A stretch of 64,000 nt of DNA from Nymphaea colorata (Eukaryota; Streptophyta; Magnoliopsida; Nymphaeales; Nymphaeaceae). Where the stretch lies: the NCBI RefSeq assembly GCF_008831285.2, contig NC_045146.1:13469289-13533288 (forward strand), in the 5' to 3' direction. A model generated the notes under the pieces. That model searched no databases and was not told the DNA's origin. It saw only the letters and a program-made list of their open reading frames with translations. Every line of letters begins with the position of its first letter. The first letter of the stretch is position 1. Of this stretch, positions 14,001 to 26,110 are shown in pieces. Made by a program: the position numbers and the translations under genes.

Positions 14001-17000
14001 CAGCATATACATTTAAGTAAAACCTTACAACTCGGTGAAGACAGTCCAAAGCCATTGAGCGATGGTTCTTGTCCTGTGATTTCAAAAGTAAAACAAATTT
14101 ATGGAACAAACATAAAAGCTTAAAACCAACCAAAAAAAGGGCAAAAGATCCCCTCATGCTTATGGACTTTCGGTACATTGCCAAGGCGAAGCACAAAAAT
14201 ACTATCTGCAAAATTTTGAGAAAACCAGTGGCATAGCATAAACTAGTCTGCACAGATTTTCTTGGGATTCTGATTTTGGATGTCCCAATAGATCATTTTC
14301 ATCCGAACAAAATGCAGGCCACTAAGGTTGAATTTCTCACTCTAAAATCATAATAATGAATTGCAACGTCTAGCACTTGAAGGAAAAAGCTCATTTGAGG
14401 ACATTCATCATATATGTGACTTTACGCAGAAATGAGTTTTTTAGAGATTAAGAACAACAGAAGGAAACACATTTTCAGACAGATCAAACAGAAATTTGTG
14501 CAACTGATATTCATCCTTAAAATATGAAGGAAGAAATACCAATATCAATATATCAACCACACAAACACTCAACAGGCTAATGTTTGGTTTTTCTCAAGAA
14601 TAAAGAATATTAATTCTCATGTGGTTCTGTAGCACTCAATGCAGAGAGAAGGTAGTTGTGCATGATGAAACACAGAACAAAAACAAGACATACTTTTCCT
14701 GTAAGGTGGTTGAAAGTGAAATAGGTTTTCCTTTTTCAGCTTGTGGACTCATAGAGATTACAAGCAGCTAACATAATGCCAAAAGAAGCGCACACACACA
14801 CACAAAAAGGGGGGGGTGTGGTGTGGAGAAAGCACCTACCCTAAGAAGCTTATACAAGTATTCCATATGAACACCGAAACTAGTATCAAAAGTCTGTGGA
14901 TCGCCAAGGCAGAGAAGCAGTGTCACCAACGGGTAGCCAACCTGCACAAAGAAGGAATGGTTCTTAACTAGGGCACTGTTTCAGAAGATATCAATCAATA
15001 CAAACCAATGAAACTCTAATTTGCAAAAGCAGTTAAGCAAAAAAAGTGAGGGAGATATCTGGATCAAACTAACAGTGCAGGACAATCATCTGAGACCAAG
15101 ATAATTCAGGTCAAACTAACAGTACAGGACAATCACCCAAACCAATAATCAAACAACATGACAACTGGTTATTTTATTTAACCCAATGCTATAATGTACT
15201 CAAGTCTGAATGTGTATCAACTATCATATGATATTTCATTGCACCATAGCCAAAATAATAGACTCAAAAACAAGTTTAGAAATTTTCACTGCAGCAAAAA
15301 AAAAATCAAAGTAACTGTAAAAGTGAATGCAGCAATAAAATAAAATAATATATTTGTTAAAACTTTGTGAATATATCCTGCAAAGAAAACCTCACAAGCT
15401 GTACTGAACTTAAATAACCAGATATGAACATGTACATGCACTGATAAATCTTGTGAAATGTAATGAATTTAAAGTCATAAACTAATCAGTTAATAACTAA
15501 TTAAAATTAACATAAAGATAGTAATAACTGAAATAAAATATATAGTTCATTAATTGATTTTCGTCAAGACACAAAAACAATTAAAAAAAGGTGATGAAAC
15601 AATAAAAGGTATACTAAATATAATTCCCAAAAAGCTAACTAGCAACCACCTTGACTCCTAAAATTATACTTTTTAGAAGGTAAAAGGCAAAAGTAAAACC
15701 AAATTAATGAAAAGAAAAGGACTGGGCAGAAAAATCTGAAGCAGCCAAGCAAGTCATTCCAATGTGGCAATATCGATAAATAAGGTGGCTCAGTGGCATG
15801 TAAATACTGGGTCATCTTTATGTACATATCCTAGAACAGTTCAAACCAAAAGATTTATGTGCAATAACCCAGTCCTGTTATCTGAGCTTTCAAGCAAGTT
15901 AACATCATCTTATCTGGGACACATGGACATTATGGTTCAAGAATTAGTAATTGCAAATCATTAATTATATATTTTGTGATTTATTAGATCATGTTGGCTA
16001 TTGCCAAAGAGTTTAGTCATTAGTGTATATTACTAGTTATTAGCTAATATAAATTGCTTACCATAAATTGTATCTTGCTAGTTAGAGATGCATATGTGAT
16101 TCAGGCAATGTCGTAAAAAGCGTATCGAAAGCCGTATCGGTCTGGCTTTAAGATACATTGTATCGTAAAATATCGTAATATATCGTAACTGTATCGTATT
16201 TTTTAAAAAACAAAAATTCATCAAAAAAATAGTAAAAATTAGCATATCGTAACTGTATCTTAACGTATCGTAACTGTATCATAACGTATCCTAGTTGTAT
16301 CGTAACTGTATCATACGATACGGTGCCTGTATCGTAACTGTACGATACAGGTGGTGTATCGTATCACATTTTTGAAACACACGTATCGTACGATACGGTC
16401 CCGTATCGTACGTTACGTACAACACTGGATTCAGGTTTTTTCTTCTAACTTTCAATTCTTTAATTTCTCAACTAAACCTCAGATAATATAAGGAACATGT
16501 ATTGTTATCAATATCATCAAAACCAGCAGGATGTAGTTTTCAACAACACCAAAGGAAAAAAGTGTACGCCATCCTCCATATACCAGATCCCCACAAATCC
16601 CTGCCAGTGTACTGATAATGTTTTACAAAAAATGCATGCAACAACAGCAAAAGTTATACTGGTCTTGCCCTGTATGGCCCAAAAGACAGACAAATTCAAC
16701 ATGTACAAATTTAGTATACAAGTGAAATCTAAAAAGAATTAGAAGTATTGATAAGAGCATCTGGGATCCATTTCCCAGTTAAAATCATCAATTCCACTTA
16801 CAGCTATGTGTTTACTTTGTTTCTCCATCCAATGAATAAGCTGTCCTCTTATACGAGCAATAGCATCATACCACAATGTCAGTGCAGGATCCACACCTGT
16901 AGGTGGCCAATGGCTTTTCCCACCATCAGCCAGGGGTGCTAATATGCTTGAGAGCATATTGCACAAGGCATGGTGTAATTCACTTTTTCTCTTATGTGGA

Positions 17001-18635
17001 GTGCGGTTAAGAGGATTAGCTTTGGCAACAAAAGATGCTGATGCATTTAACCCACCTTCTGTTTTGACCTGGAAATAGATAAAGTACATTACCAGTTGAT
17101 AGGCAATAGTAGTTAAGTTCTGTCTTACAAAGTGTCAGCTAGAGCAGAGCAAACAAGCAAAGGTTAATAAAGATGACACTCACACCCAACTTAAGATATC
17201 GCATCCCATTGATAATGCTAAGGGTCTCGCTTCGAGCAATAGTGGTGTCAACACGTCGTGTATTGAGTTCCATAAAAAATCGTTCCGTAACTGAACTAAA
17301 CCTGTAAAATGAAAATCCCAACAAAAGTAGTAATCCTCACACATAAGATAAGGAAGGACCAACAGCTTTCTGTTAAAGAACAAAGATGTAAATGACATGT
17401 TTCATGCAAAAAAAGGAAAAACTTTTAGAGTACAATGGTTTTTAAGTACTTCGCCAGCACAACTCCCCAAAGGATGCCTTGGACTTCTTCTCAACAATTC
17501 ATAAACGTGAGAGCTGGCTTCATATGACTAGGCTGGTGGTGCCATTCATAAAGCTTGTGAGTTTCACATCCACCTAGAAAAGAAAAAGCAAGGACACATC
17601 TATATTTATGGTGTAGATAGCATCAATCGCTTCATTAGGGTGCCTGGATGATTTTCTCAGTTTGTTCAACTTAATTTAAAGGGACAATGTGCAACCATTA
17701 CTGTGAAAAGGCACTGACCTTTATTTCCATGAAGTGCACATGGAGAGGAAATGATTAGAACACACATAATGTGCTTGTCTATATGACACTTGCACTTGCC
17801 TGTAACCAGACTCCCCAATTTTTATGCAAGCCAAATTAAAATAAATGCACCTGGCTTGACCCAAAGGAAAGGTAGCAGCCTGAGAATTGCATTTGCATGA
17901 AGCAAACAGAAACCGTCTGATTTCTGTATTTGTATGTAACAGCCAAACAAGTAAAATCCACCTTTTCAATGCATTCAGATGTTGGATTTCCAGAGTACAA
18001 AGTTGAGCTACTAAGCTCTTACACGATTTAAGATAGTGTTAGAAGAACAATTGTGTCCTTTGAAAACTTGTCATACTTCTTAACTAGCAAAATTTGTCAG
18101 ACATATGAAAACACATGAGATTTGACACTGTGAATGACTAGTTGAACCATGCATTTACACTTCTAGATTTTTGACCCATACAAGAACCAAATAGAGGTGA
18201 ATAAAATAATCTCTAAAGCATATGAAGTTTATCGAGCAATGCTGCCAGAAAATCATTAATCAATGAGAATTGTCTACTTCCTCAAAAAAAAAAAAAGCAA
18301 GCGTGAGTCCCAGTGAAAATATTACTGAAGAAATCCAGGCAGGCCGCGTTATCAATGCTGACAATCACAAGCTAATATAAGATAAAATGGCCAATGAACT
18401 ACCTGATTCGTGACAAAGCACCCAATAGCTGTGCAACCAGGTCTAAAAGGAGGCCACGCAGATCAACCAATGAAGGATATTCGTTCTGGCTTACAAGCCT
18501 GAAGCAACAAATGCGTCAGCCATTGCATAGCAAACTATGTATGATTACATAAGCAAATACAAAGATCCAGTATCATGGGCATGATCTTAAAGCATGCAAA
18601 GGCCACAAAATCAAAAATAAAAGCATAGTCGTCGA

Positions 18636-18685
<50 letters not shown>

Positions 18686-18718
18686 TGCAAGGTTTTGAAC
18701 TTTGGAATGCTTTCATAT

Positions 18719-18749
<31 letters not shown>

Positions 18750-18821
18750 TATATATATGTATATATGTGTGTGGGTGTGTAATATATATAATATATATTA
18801 CACACCCACACACATATATAC

Positions 18822-18863
<42 letters not shown>

Positions 18864-21758
18864 ATATGAAAGCATTCCAAAGTTCAAAAACTTGCAGTAT
18901 TAACTATTAAGTGCCAGAATCAAGATCATAAAAATGGTCCTTACACAAATTTGAAGGATATTCCTTCAGAAAACAAACTACCATGATTGAAAATTGTTGC
19001 AGTGACCAGGAGCTAGTCAAAAGCTCTAATAGGCAACTTGGATCATATTTCTGCAGATATCTAATTAGCAATTTCATATGCAAGATCAATTAAGTCACAC
19101 AAGAGACCAGTGGTGTGCATATATAATCTACCCTTTGATTCGCTTTAGACAAATGGACCAGGTTACTAGTTTCTTTGCTTGAAGCCAAGCAATGTTAGCA
19201 TTAGTGACCGATCTCATGGGATAACCAACTGATCATTTCTGTACTCATATGATCATATAACGAATCCACAGAGATAAACAAATAGATTAAAGGAATATGT
19301 GTCAGCTCACTCTTGTTCTTCTTGGTGAGGACCACCCTCAAAGAATTTGTGTGGATTAGGACATTCTAATAGAATCAGGAAATATGTGTCAGCTGAGTCT
19401 CGTTCTTTTGGTGACCCTCAAAGAATTTGTGTGGATTAGGATAGAAACATTCTAAGGTTTCAACCGATAGCAACCTTTACCCAAATCTTCATGAATTATT
19501 AGGATTCTGAAATAACTGTCTTTCCTTCAACTGAAAAGCACCGTGGAATGTGGATTACAGCCCTCAATGAGATCCAAACATGAGAACAATTCTCACCATT
19601 CCAGAATCACCTTCGACCCAAATACTTGCATCTTGCAAAAAATATAGATAATAAAGAACAAAGTAAAAAATGAGAGAGCAGTTTCCTACCTATCAGCATT
19701 AATTAGCCAATCAAAAACAAAATTTTCAAGTCCAGACCATAGCTTCTCTGCGACATGAAAAAGCAAGATCAGAAAATGAAATCACAAAGGATGGCAAGGG
19801 AATCATTATACATGAAAAAAATACAGAGAACCTGTCAGTCCCTCTTGTGGACAGCATTCGACAAAGCGAATACAAGCAGAACAAAATATACACTCCACTG
19901 CAAGCTGCATTTTAGGCAGAAGAAATTGTCATCAGAACATAAATATGCATACTTTACATTTTACCAATGTAAAATGATGAGATCACATCCAAAGGACAAG
20001 ACAAACTCCTATGAGGCTTATAAAAGTGTCTGTCTACCAATTACGGAGGGATGGCACTCCCTGCATTCCAAAATGACCAAAGACATGAGTAATGACTCAC
20101 CCTAGCCCCTAATCACTTTCCAACTCCATTTTTTTTCTAATCTCTATATAGCCAGTTAATGAAACGAAGGAATATAAGAGATTAAAATCCAAGGAGGAAG
20201 GCTAATAAATTATAACAAGCATCAATGGCAGGAACACAGTAGGTCTTCCAGAAGGGTTTTCTTAACTTTTCTGAATTAAATTACATGCCATCTCAACTAG
20301 CTAATTAACATTTGAAGTAAATCTCATTCTCGGGAATTTCTCGAGAAATTTTCTTAAAATTTTGTTTTTCTCACGAAAATTTCAGAAATAAAAAAAAAAC
20401 ACAAAAATATATAAAAAAGAAAAACAGAAAAGTTGTGAAACTGTGAGTTTATACCAGCTTTACGGTCTTTAATTTTCTAAAACAAACACAAAAGTGAAGA
20501 AGTACCTTAAATAACACAGAAAAAAAGAACTTTCTCTAAAGTGGAAAATATCATGAAACTTTTTTTGGCAATATTTTAAAATATTACAATACTTTCTTGA
20601 CAATTTTGTTTTTCCTCTTTTTGGCTGGCAAAAATCACAGTGTTTACAGAATATTGCAACTAATGACCTGGTTTTTCCAATCAAAGGAACCTTTACATGT
20701 ACAATAAGGGTAAATAATACTAATTTGAAATTTTGAATTCATCCCTTATTGAACCATGATAGATAACATGAGAAAATGCAACGACATGCTGCACATTCAT
20801 AAGTCAAGTGTACTGCAACATCAGCAGATATGATTCAAAGCATAAAGCAAAAAGCAAAAAAAACTAAAAAGTCAAACCTTTCTCTGCACAGTGGATGCAT
20901 CATTTGCACCTTTTGGAGATTCACTGAAATGCCAGAAAAAAAAATGAAGTATCTTGTGAGGGTCAAGCACCTTAAGCAAGGTGAATAAGAACCAAATTGA
21001 AAGAGAATATTATGAAAGATACAACACATTTTTTTCAGAAAGTAGAAATACTCCAATCGAAGCCACCAAGAACTTGCATGACAATTTGCCAAATCCATAT
21101 AGAACAAAAGGAAATTTCTAAGCACCATAAACTTTATAATGTTTTCAACATAAAGTTTCTTGGTGTGCGGAAAGACTGAAAGGATGCAGCACTTTGATGG
21201 GAATTTCCTTGACTTCAAAGAAATATAAAAAAATAACATCAAAGGAATTCCTGGTTTCTCCATTCATTGACCAGGTTGAGAACCAGTCACCAAGTCAATC
21301 AAGTGAACTCGGTTGACAGCAGAATCCTTAAACACTATTCTCTGATATAAGGATTACAACTTCACCTTTTCAAGACTCTAACAGCTTGATAGGTGCTAGA
21401 AGTAACCACTATCTTTTATTTGTCTGTGCCTTAAAACCAAGTTTGTGCAGGTCCAATGCATTAATAACAATTATTTCTTCATTCAATTAGCTAGCCAACG
21501 TCACATGGGTACACTTGCCTGTGTGAACTGGGAGCAAAGCAATTTCACAAAACTTGGGGGCAGGGACAGGGCTATGATATGTAATTGGACACAGTAATAC
21601 TGGAAACTGTGATCAAGGGCATACCCCCATTTCCCTTTCATCCAGAGCTGTCATATCTTCAGCTCATCATGCTATACTCATAGGGAAGGAAAAATGAACA
21701 GTTTATGCTTAGTAGCCACCATTTTGCTGGCTCCAATATCCACTGGTTTTCAAGGAAT

Positions 21759-21814
<56 letters not shown>

Positions 21815-24289
21815 CATTTCCAAAAAAAAGATTGATGGGATAATTTAACGCATTTAGATCTCTCTCTCTCTCTCTCTTTGTTTCTCTTGGATGACTCATA
21901 ACTTTGGGCAGTGCTCCAAACTCCAAAGCCAACAAGTATTAAAACAGATTCAAGTTTCCAAGGAAAGAATGGTAAAGTGACTTAATGCATCAAGCCCTCT
22001 CTCTCTCCATCTCTCTCCGTTCAACATACCTTAAAGCAACAAGTTAAAACTACAAGTTTACAAAAATAGACAAAATTGGACTAAATCAAAGTTGGCTGAG
22101 TCCAAATTGGGAAAAAAGGGCATAAAATGAATTGATTGTACACGCAGTGTTGACTGTGTCCAAGCCATGTCCCGCATGCTGCCATGTCGACACAGATGGA
22201 CTTGCCTTTTAGGTGTAGCTATGTGACACAGCGCATCAAACTCATTTTGAAATAGCTGGTCATAGTCTATTTTCCAAATGAAAATACATCGGATGAACAG
22301 GATGCCACACATAAGAACTTGGTCACCAAGATTCCATAGAAATGTGTCCAAATTTCCAATTACCCTTTTATATTTCCAGAGTGCAACGAACTAACAAATA
22401 TGTTAACGTAGTAAAACTGAACAATCTTAGTAGGATAGTATTGCCAAGTAGCTCCAGCTTTGGGTCCGTAGGCAGTTTATGGTCTACTGCTTCATTTGCA
22501 CCATTTCTTATTACTAATTCCTCATCCTGACAATTGCAATAAAATCAAGAGAATGCAAAGGTTCAATAGATGGTGCACCTTTCCCTCCACTTAAGAAGAG
22601 CTTCTAGAAGAGGCACAGGTGTATGACGTGCCACCATAGCCAATGAATCAAGAACTTGTTCATAGGCTGGATCTGAGGGTCGGAGATACTGCCCATCCTG
22701 TTATTGAAAAGCATAAAGCAAATGAAACCTGGCCGCTGTACTTTGACAGACAAAAAAACACACACTTCCAACATGCAGAGGAAAGACTTTAGAATGTAAT
22801 GGCTCTATCTAACAAAAAGAAAACAAATAAACAAAACAACTATATAGAAAAGTAAACAACCTAGCAAGAATAGAAATGAAAAGGGCATCCAACCATAAAT
22901 TTCTAGGTCAACCACAAATTCATAGCTTATACATGATATCATGCCAACAATCATCAAAAAGTTATATGATAAAAATTTTCAAGGTTTTGAGCCTTCAAAG
23001 TTTCAATACCATAACTTCGAAGTGTATCCCCATTAGAAAGAAGAGAGATCAATCATCACCCCACGAAGTAAATCAGATCATTCATCTGCTTCCCACTGGT
23101 CATGACCAATGTCATCCCTTCTTCAGCTTCAACCCGCATCATTAGATCACTTGCCATCTTTTGAAGATAATTTTGCTTCTCTTCCGGCCCAAAATTGCCA
23201 TCTATGGAAAATGTGTCCACATAATCTACATACATAGGGCCTGTGTTCATCTTTTCTATTTCTTGAGCCATCTTTCCATGTGCATATTCATCCTAATAAA
23301 TACCAAATCAGTTAATCCTACTGTTGTGAATGTGCGAGATTATGTGCCTTCTTTGTATTGGTGGCTGCACGTGCACCCAATCCCTCTTACAAGGTAAACC
23401 ATACAACTGGCATAAGATTCTGACGGACAATTTTTAAGTAGAAAAGAAGTCTTAATCATCTTCCACCAAATACCTATTAAAAGATAAAAAGCACCAACAG
23501 GACGTCAACTGTGTGGACTTGCACTAGAGATTCTCCCATTCTCATCCACTAATCACAACAAAAATATAGTCAAATGAAAATGCAACCCCTGGCAAAACAA
23601 CGAAGAATATTTAACAAGATATTTGAAAACCTCTTTGTCCATTGTTTTCTAGTTGTCATAAGGAACGAGCTTCTTTTCTACTATATGCAAACCTACGCAA
23701 ACTTCATCATCTAGCTTCACTAAATTATCCAAAATAAATGAAGTGCAGATAGCCAATTGCAGAACTTATTGGATTACGAAAAATTATAGTTGCATCTTCC
23801 ACGGTTCCACCTTCCCTCTTTATCTTTAATGACATTCTTCATAGGTATTTTGCCAATATCAACTGTCTCATACAGATAACCACAATCCCTTTTCCATCTA
23901 CCATTTTCAGTAGATAAAGTTATAAACTACTGATAGACCTACATGCCGCCCATACAGGTGAGACTTGAGAGAGAAAGAAATAATGAGACTTGAGAGAGAA
24001 AGAGATAAACGTTTCTAGGCAATTACCGGCTCCCAATAATTCCTTGAGAATGCCCCCATATGGTAAACACAGTAGCAGCAATAAATCATAGCGACATATC
24101 ATAAGAAGGCAAAAATTGAAACGAAATTATGGGATAAAAAGAGAGATGTAAATCCCTGTCCTTAAAAATCAGCATGGCAGTGAAAATTTTTACCTGTGCT
24201 TGAGCTGTATCAATGCGTCGTCTTGCAAGAGGCAGAAATCTTTGGAGGAGTGCATCTACAATTAACTTTGCAGCACTTCCCGACCTCAT
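2825..24289 (-). CDS. FRY: FURRY / MOR2-PAG1 cell morphogenesis protein (ARM/HEAT scaffold), 17 coding exons
   Basis: Plant orthologue of animal Furry, yeast Tao3 and fission-yeast Mor2; it resembles Arabidopsis At5g15680. Family members are giant HEAT/ARM scaffolds that support NDR-kinase signalling in polarity; the plant role is inferred. Coding exons, transcript order: 24289-24194, 22697-22579, 20923-20878, 19904-19832, 19747-19690, 18498-18403, 17301-17184, 17068-16802, 14941-14840, 14073-13716, 13574-13461, 12845-12208, 12133-11940, 10376-10157, 9676-9557, 9323-8550, 5905-2825. They total 6474 nt, 2157 residues plus stop, and all phases close. The start is an ATG giving [18 protein letters not shown], the conserved N-terminus. 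MOR2-PAG1 N, middle and C regions run along the whole protein. A Ser/Gly-rich, probably disordered linker lies near residues 1415-1523. The last exon alone encodes 1026 residues. The intron after exon 14 uses a weak donor (ACA|GTTAAG). No break is seen. Confidence 0.95.
6960..7200. repeat. CA/CT-rich simple repeats in the last FURRY intron
   Basis: Interrupted (CA)n and ATGCA-type repeats, then (CT)n(CA)n near 7155-7186, inside the 2.6-kb intron between the exons ending at 8550 and starting at 5905. Open frames here reflect low complexity. Confidence 0.7.
9800..10021. repeat. Diverged tandem duplication, period about 144 bp, in a FURRY intron
   Basis: A segment beginning GTTGAAAATAAATTGAAG at 9800 recurs as GTTGAAAACAAATTGAAG at 9944. 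Both copies run on through a similar CCTCCAT-GATGCAATCTTATA stretch. It lies between the exons at 10376-10157 and 9676-9557. Confidence 0.7.
16098..16435. mobile_element. Non-autonomous hAT-type MITE with 8-bp target-site duplication
   Basis: The element body is 16106-16427 (322 bp). It is bracketed by identical 8-bp direct repeats GATTCAGG at 16098-16105 and 16428-16435. The termini are inverted: the left end reads CAATGTCGTA and the right end, on the opposite strand, CAGTGTTGTA (8 of 10 matching). The interior is built from many GTATCGTAACT-like and CGATACGG-like subrepeats, several of them inverted. An 8-bp duplication and CA-TG termini fit the hAT superfamily. There is no transposase frame. 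It sits in the FURRY intron between the exons at 14941-14840 and 17068-16802. Confidence 0.8.
18639..18679. repeat. (AT)n microsatellite beside the intronic palindrome
   Basis: About 41 bases of alternating A/T immediately before the large inverted repeat. Confidence 0.9.
18681..18902. repeat. Near-perfect ~220-bp palindrome in a FURRY intron
   Basis: The left arm carries TTGAACTTTGGAATGC at 18695-18710, followed by TTTCATATATAC and CA repeats. The right arm carries the exact reverse complement, GCATTCCAAAGTTCAA, at 18872-18887, preceded by TG repeats. The centre is a perfect 29-bp palindrome around 18790. The outer ends match as well, with two mismatches (AATATTGCAAGG against AATACTGCAAGT). 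Arms are about 110 bp with essentially no loop, so the RNA would fold into a long hairpin. It lies in the intron between the exons at 19747-19690 and 18498-18403. Confidence 0.92.
19293..19450. repeat. Tandem duplication, period about 86 bp, in a FURRY intron
   Basis: ATATGTGTCAGCTCACTC with CCCTCAAAGAATTTGTGTGG downstream at about 19293-19366 is repeated at about 19380-19440 with a short deletion in the second copy. Non-coding, near the exon at 19690. Confidence 0.75.
21761..21812. repeat. (AT)n microsatellite
   Basis: About 52 bases of alternating A/T within the FURRY intron between the exons at 22697-22579 and 20923-20878. Confidence 0.9.
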
Positions 24290-26110
24290 GCTCTCACTTC
24301 AAGATCTAGTACAGAAATCAATTTTATCACCTTAACCCTTTCGGCTTGTGAATCTGCAACATTATTCCAATGACATTCAAAACATCATCATAATTGTGAT
24401 GAAGACCGAGACAATGATAAATAAGAAGCTAGTACTATGTTTTTTAAATTTTAGGTATTCTGACTTTCTGAGCAACTGAAACAATAACCAACCCACACAA
24501 GAAGGCTGAAATTGGCATGTCGATTCATCTGCGATAGATACCATAACGTCCATAGAAACTTACCACAGGTCAGTCAATTTTCTTCCAAATTACTGAACTT
24601 TCCAGAAGGAACAAATTTTTTATTAATCAAAACTACAATTTTCTATGGCCCTCTCCCTCCTGCTATGCTATATCCAGACACATGCCCAAAGACCATATTT
24701 TTGCAGACTACAGAATCATGCATTTTATAGCTTTAGTTAATAATTAAACAAATTCATGGATTCAAGTTAACATTCAAACCAAATATCAATATTTTTTGCA
24801 CAAGGAGCACACTAGAGCTAGACCATAAAGTCAAAAGGTTAACAAGAATACAGATTTATTCATGCACGAACTTCAGCTAGAGTTACTTAGGCTAAAAGAT
24901 CTCCTTGAATGTCCATAACTCCACGCCAAATAATCAAAACTCAAATAAACGGCTCAAAGAAAAGACATTAAAAAAAAATTATGACCACAGATAAGCAAGA
25001 AAAATCAAGCTTGAGTTGATTAACAACAGTAAGACTGAACTGGCAAACTTTTACACTAAATACAAAGAGAACAAGGAAAACCGTACAAGTCGATGAGCAG
25101 TTGTGCATAAATTACACTCCGAAAGAGAAATTTTCAAATTTGATACCAATTACACCAGCCAAAAAGAAAAGGACCCAGGATAAAAGAGATTGCAAAATTG
25201 TTCACAAAACCACGAATTAAGGAAAAGCGCAAGAAAGCGCACCTAAAACTAGAAAAATGCTTATATGCAAACTAAGAGAATGATGAACATAATTAGATTT
25301 TCTACACAGAAAGATAAAGATCGTTTAACACAAAGAAAGGACCAAATTGTAGCAGACTGTTCACATCAGCTCGATCACCCTCAACAAAATCACCATTAAA
25401 AACTGAGGAACAAGAATAGTACCAAAAAAAATGATGAAAGAATGCGGAAAAACGTAGACAAACTTAGGGTTTCAATCAACCGAAATGCCTGGTGTTTCTT
25501 ATGCAGATTGTACTGAGAAATACTGATTACAAAGATTCTACAGGCAGAATATCTGTGTTCCTGTTATGAAACAAGAGATACTTGCACATTCAAGCACCAA
25601 GATAAAATAATGATCTTTATTTAAAGTTGCTGCTGAAGTGCAACAGATTACATGTTACAATATCTTCGTAATGGTACGTCTTCACCTACTCCATGGTGTG
25701 GAAACATTAATCTACCTATTCATCTGCAAACCTGTGCATATAATCACACTAAACACCTGTCCATAACTGCACCCAAAATTTTACCGATGCCTACAGAATA
25801 GAGACAAGGAAGGCCAGAGAGAGAGCATCCCAGGCCATGCAGGCAGGCTGGTGTCCGGTCTCCAGCCCGCCGCCTGACCGGCCGTCCGATAGGGGGAGAG
25901 AGAGAGACCTTCCAGTTTCGACGGAGGCCCGCAGCGATCTCGATTCAAATTCGGTGATAGGACATGTGAGTTTGTCGATTTGGATATAGAGAGAGGGGGG
26001 GTACCGAGGGCGATCCCAACTTCTGTTTCAGTTTCTCCATGCGACCCAAAATTTTTGTCTGAATATTTCTAGCGACGTAGTTCTATTAGATTTTAAAGTA
26101 GGACCACCTC
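24290..26110 (-). promoter_or_regulatory. Probable 5' leader and promoter of FURRY
   Basis: Upstream of the FURRY ATG on the minus strand. A plausible leader-intron acceptor (TACTAG) lies just before a short leader piece at 24305-24290. A GC-rich patch at about 25840-26000, with a CT-rich tract on the transcribed strand, looks like a plant 5' UTR. This would put the transcription start near 25.9-26.1 kb with one leader intron. No donor or TATA box could be fixed. Confidence 0.3.
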
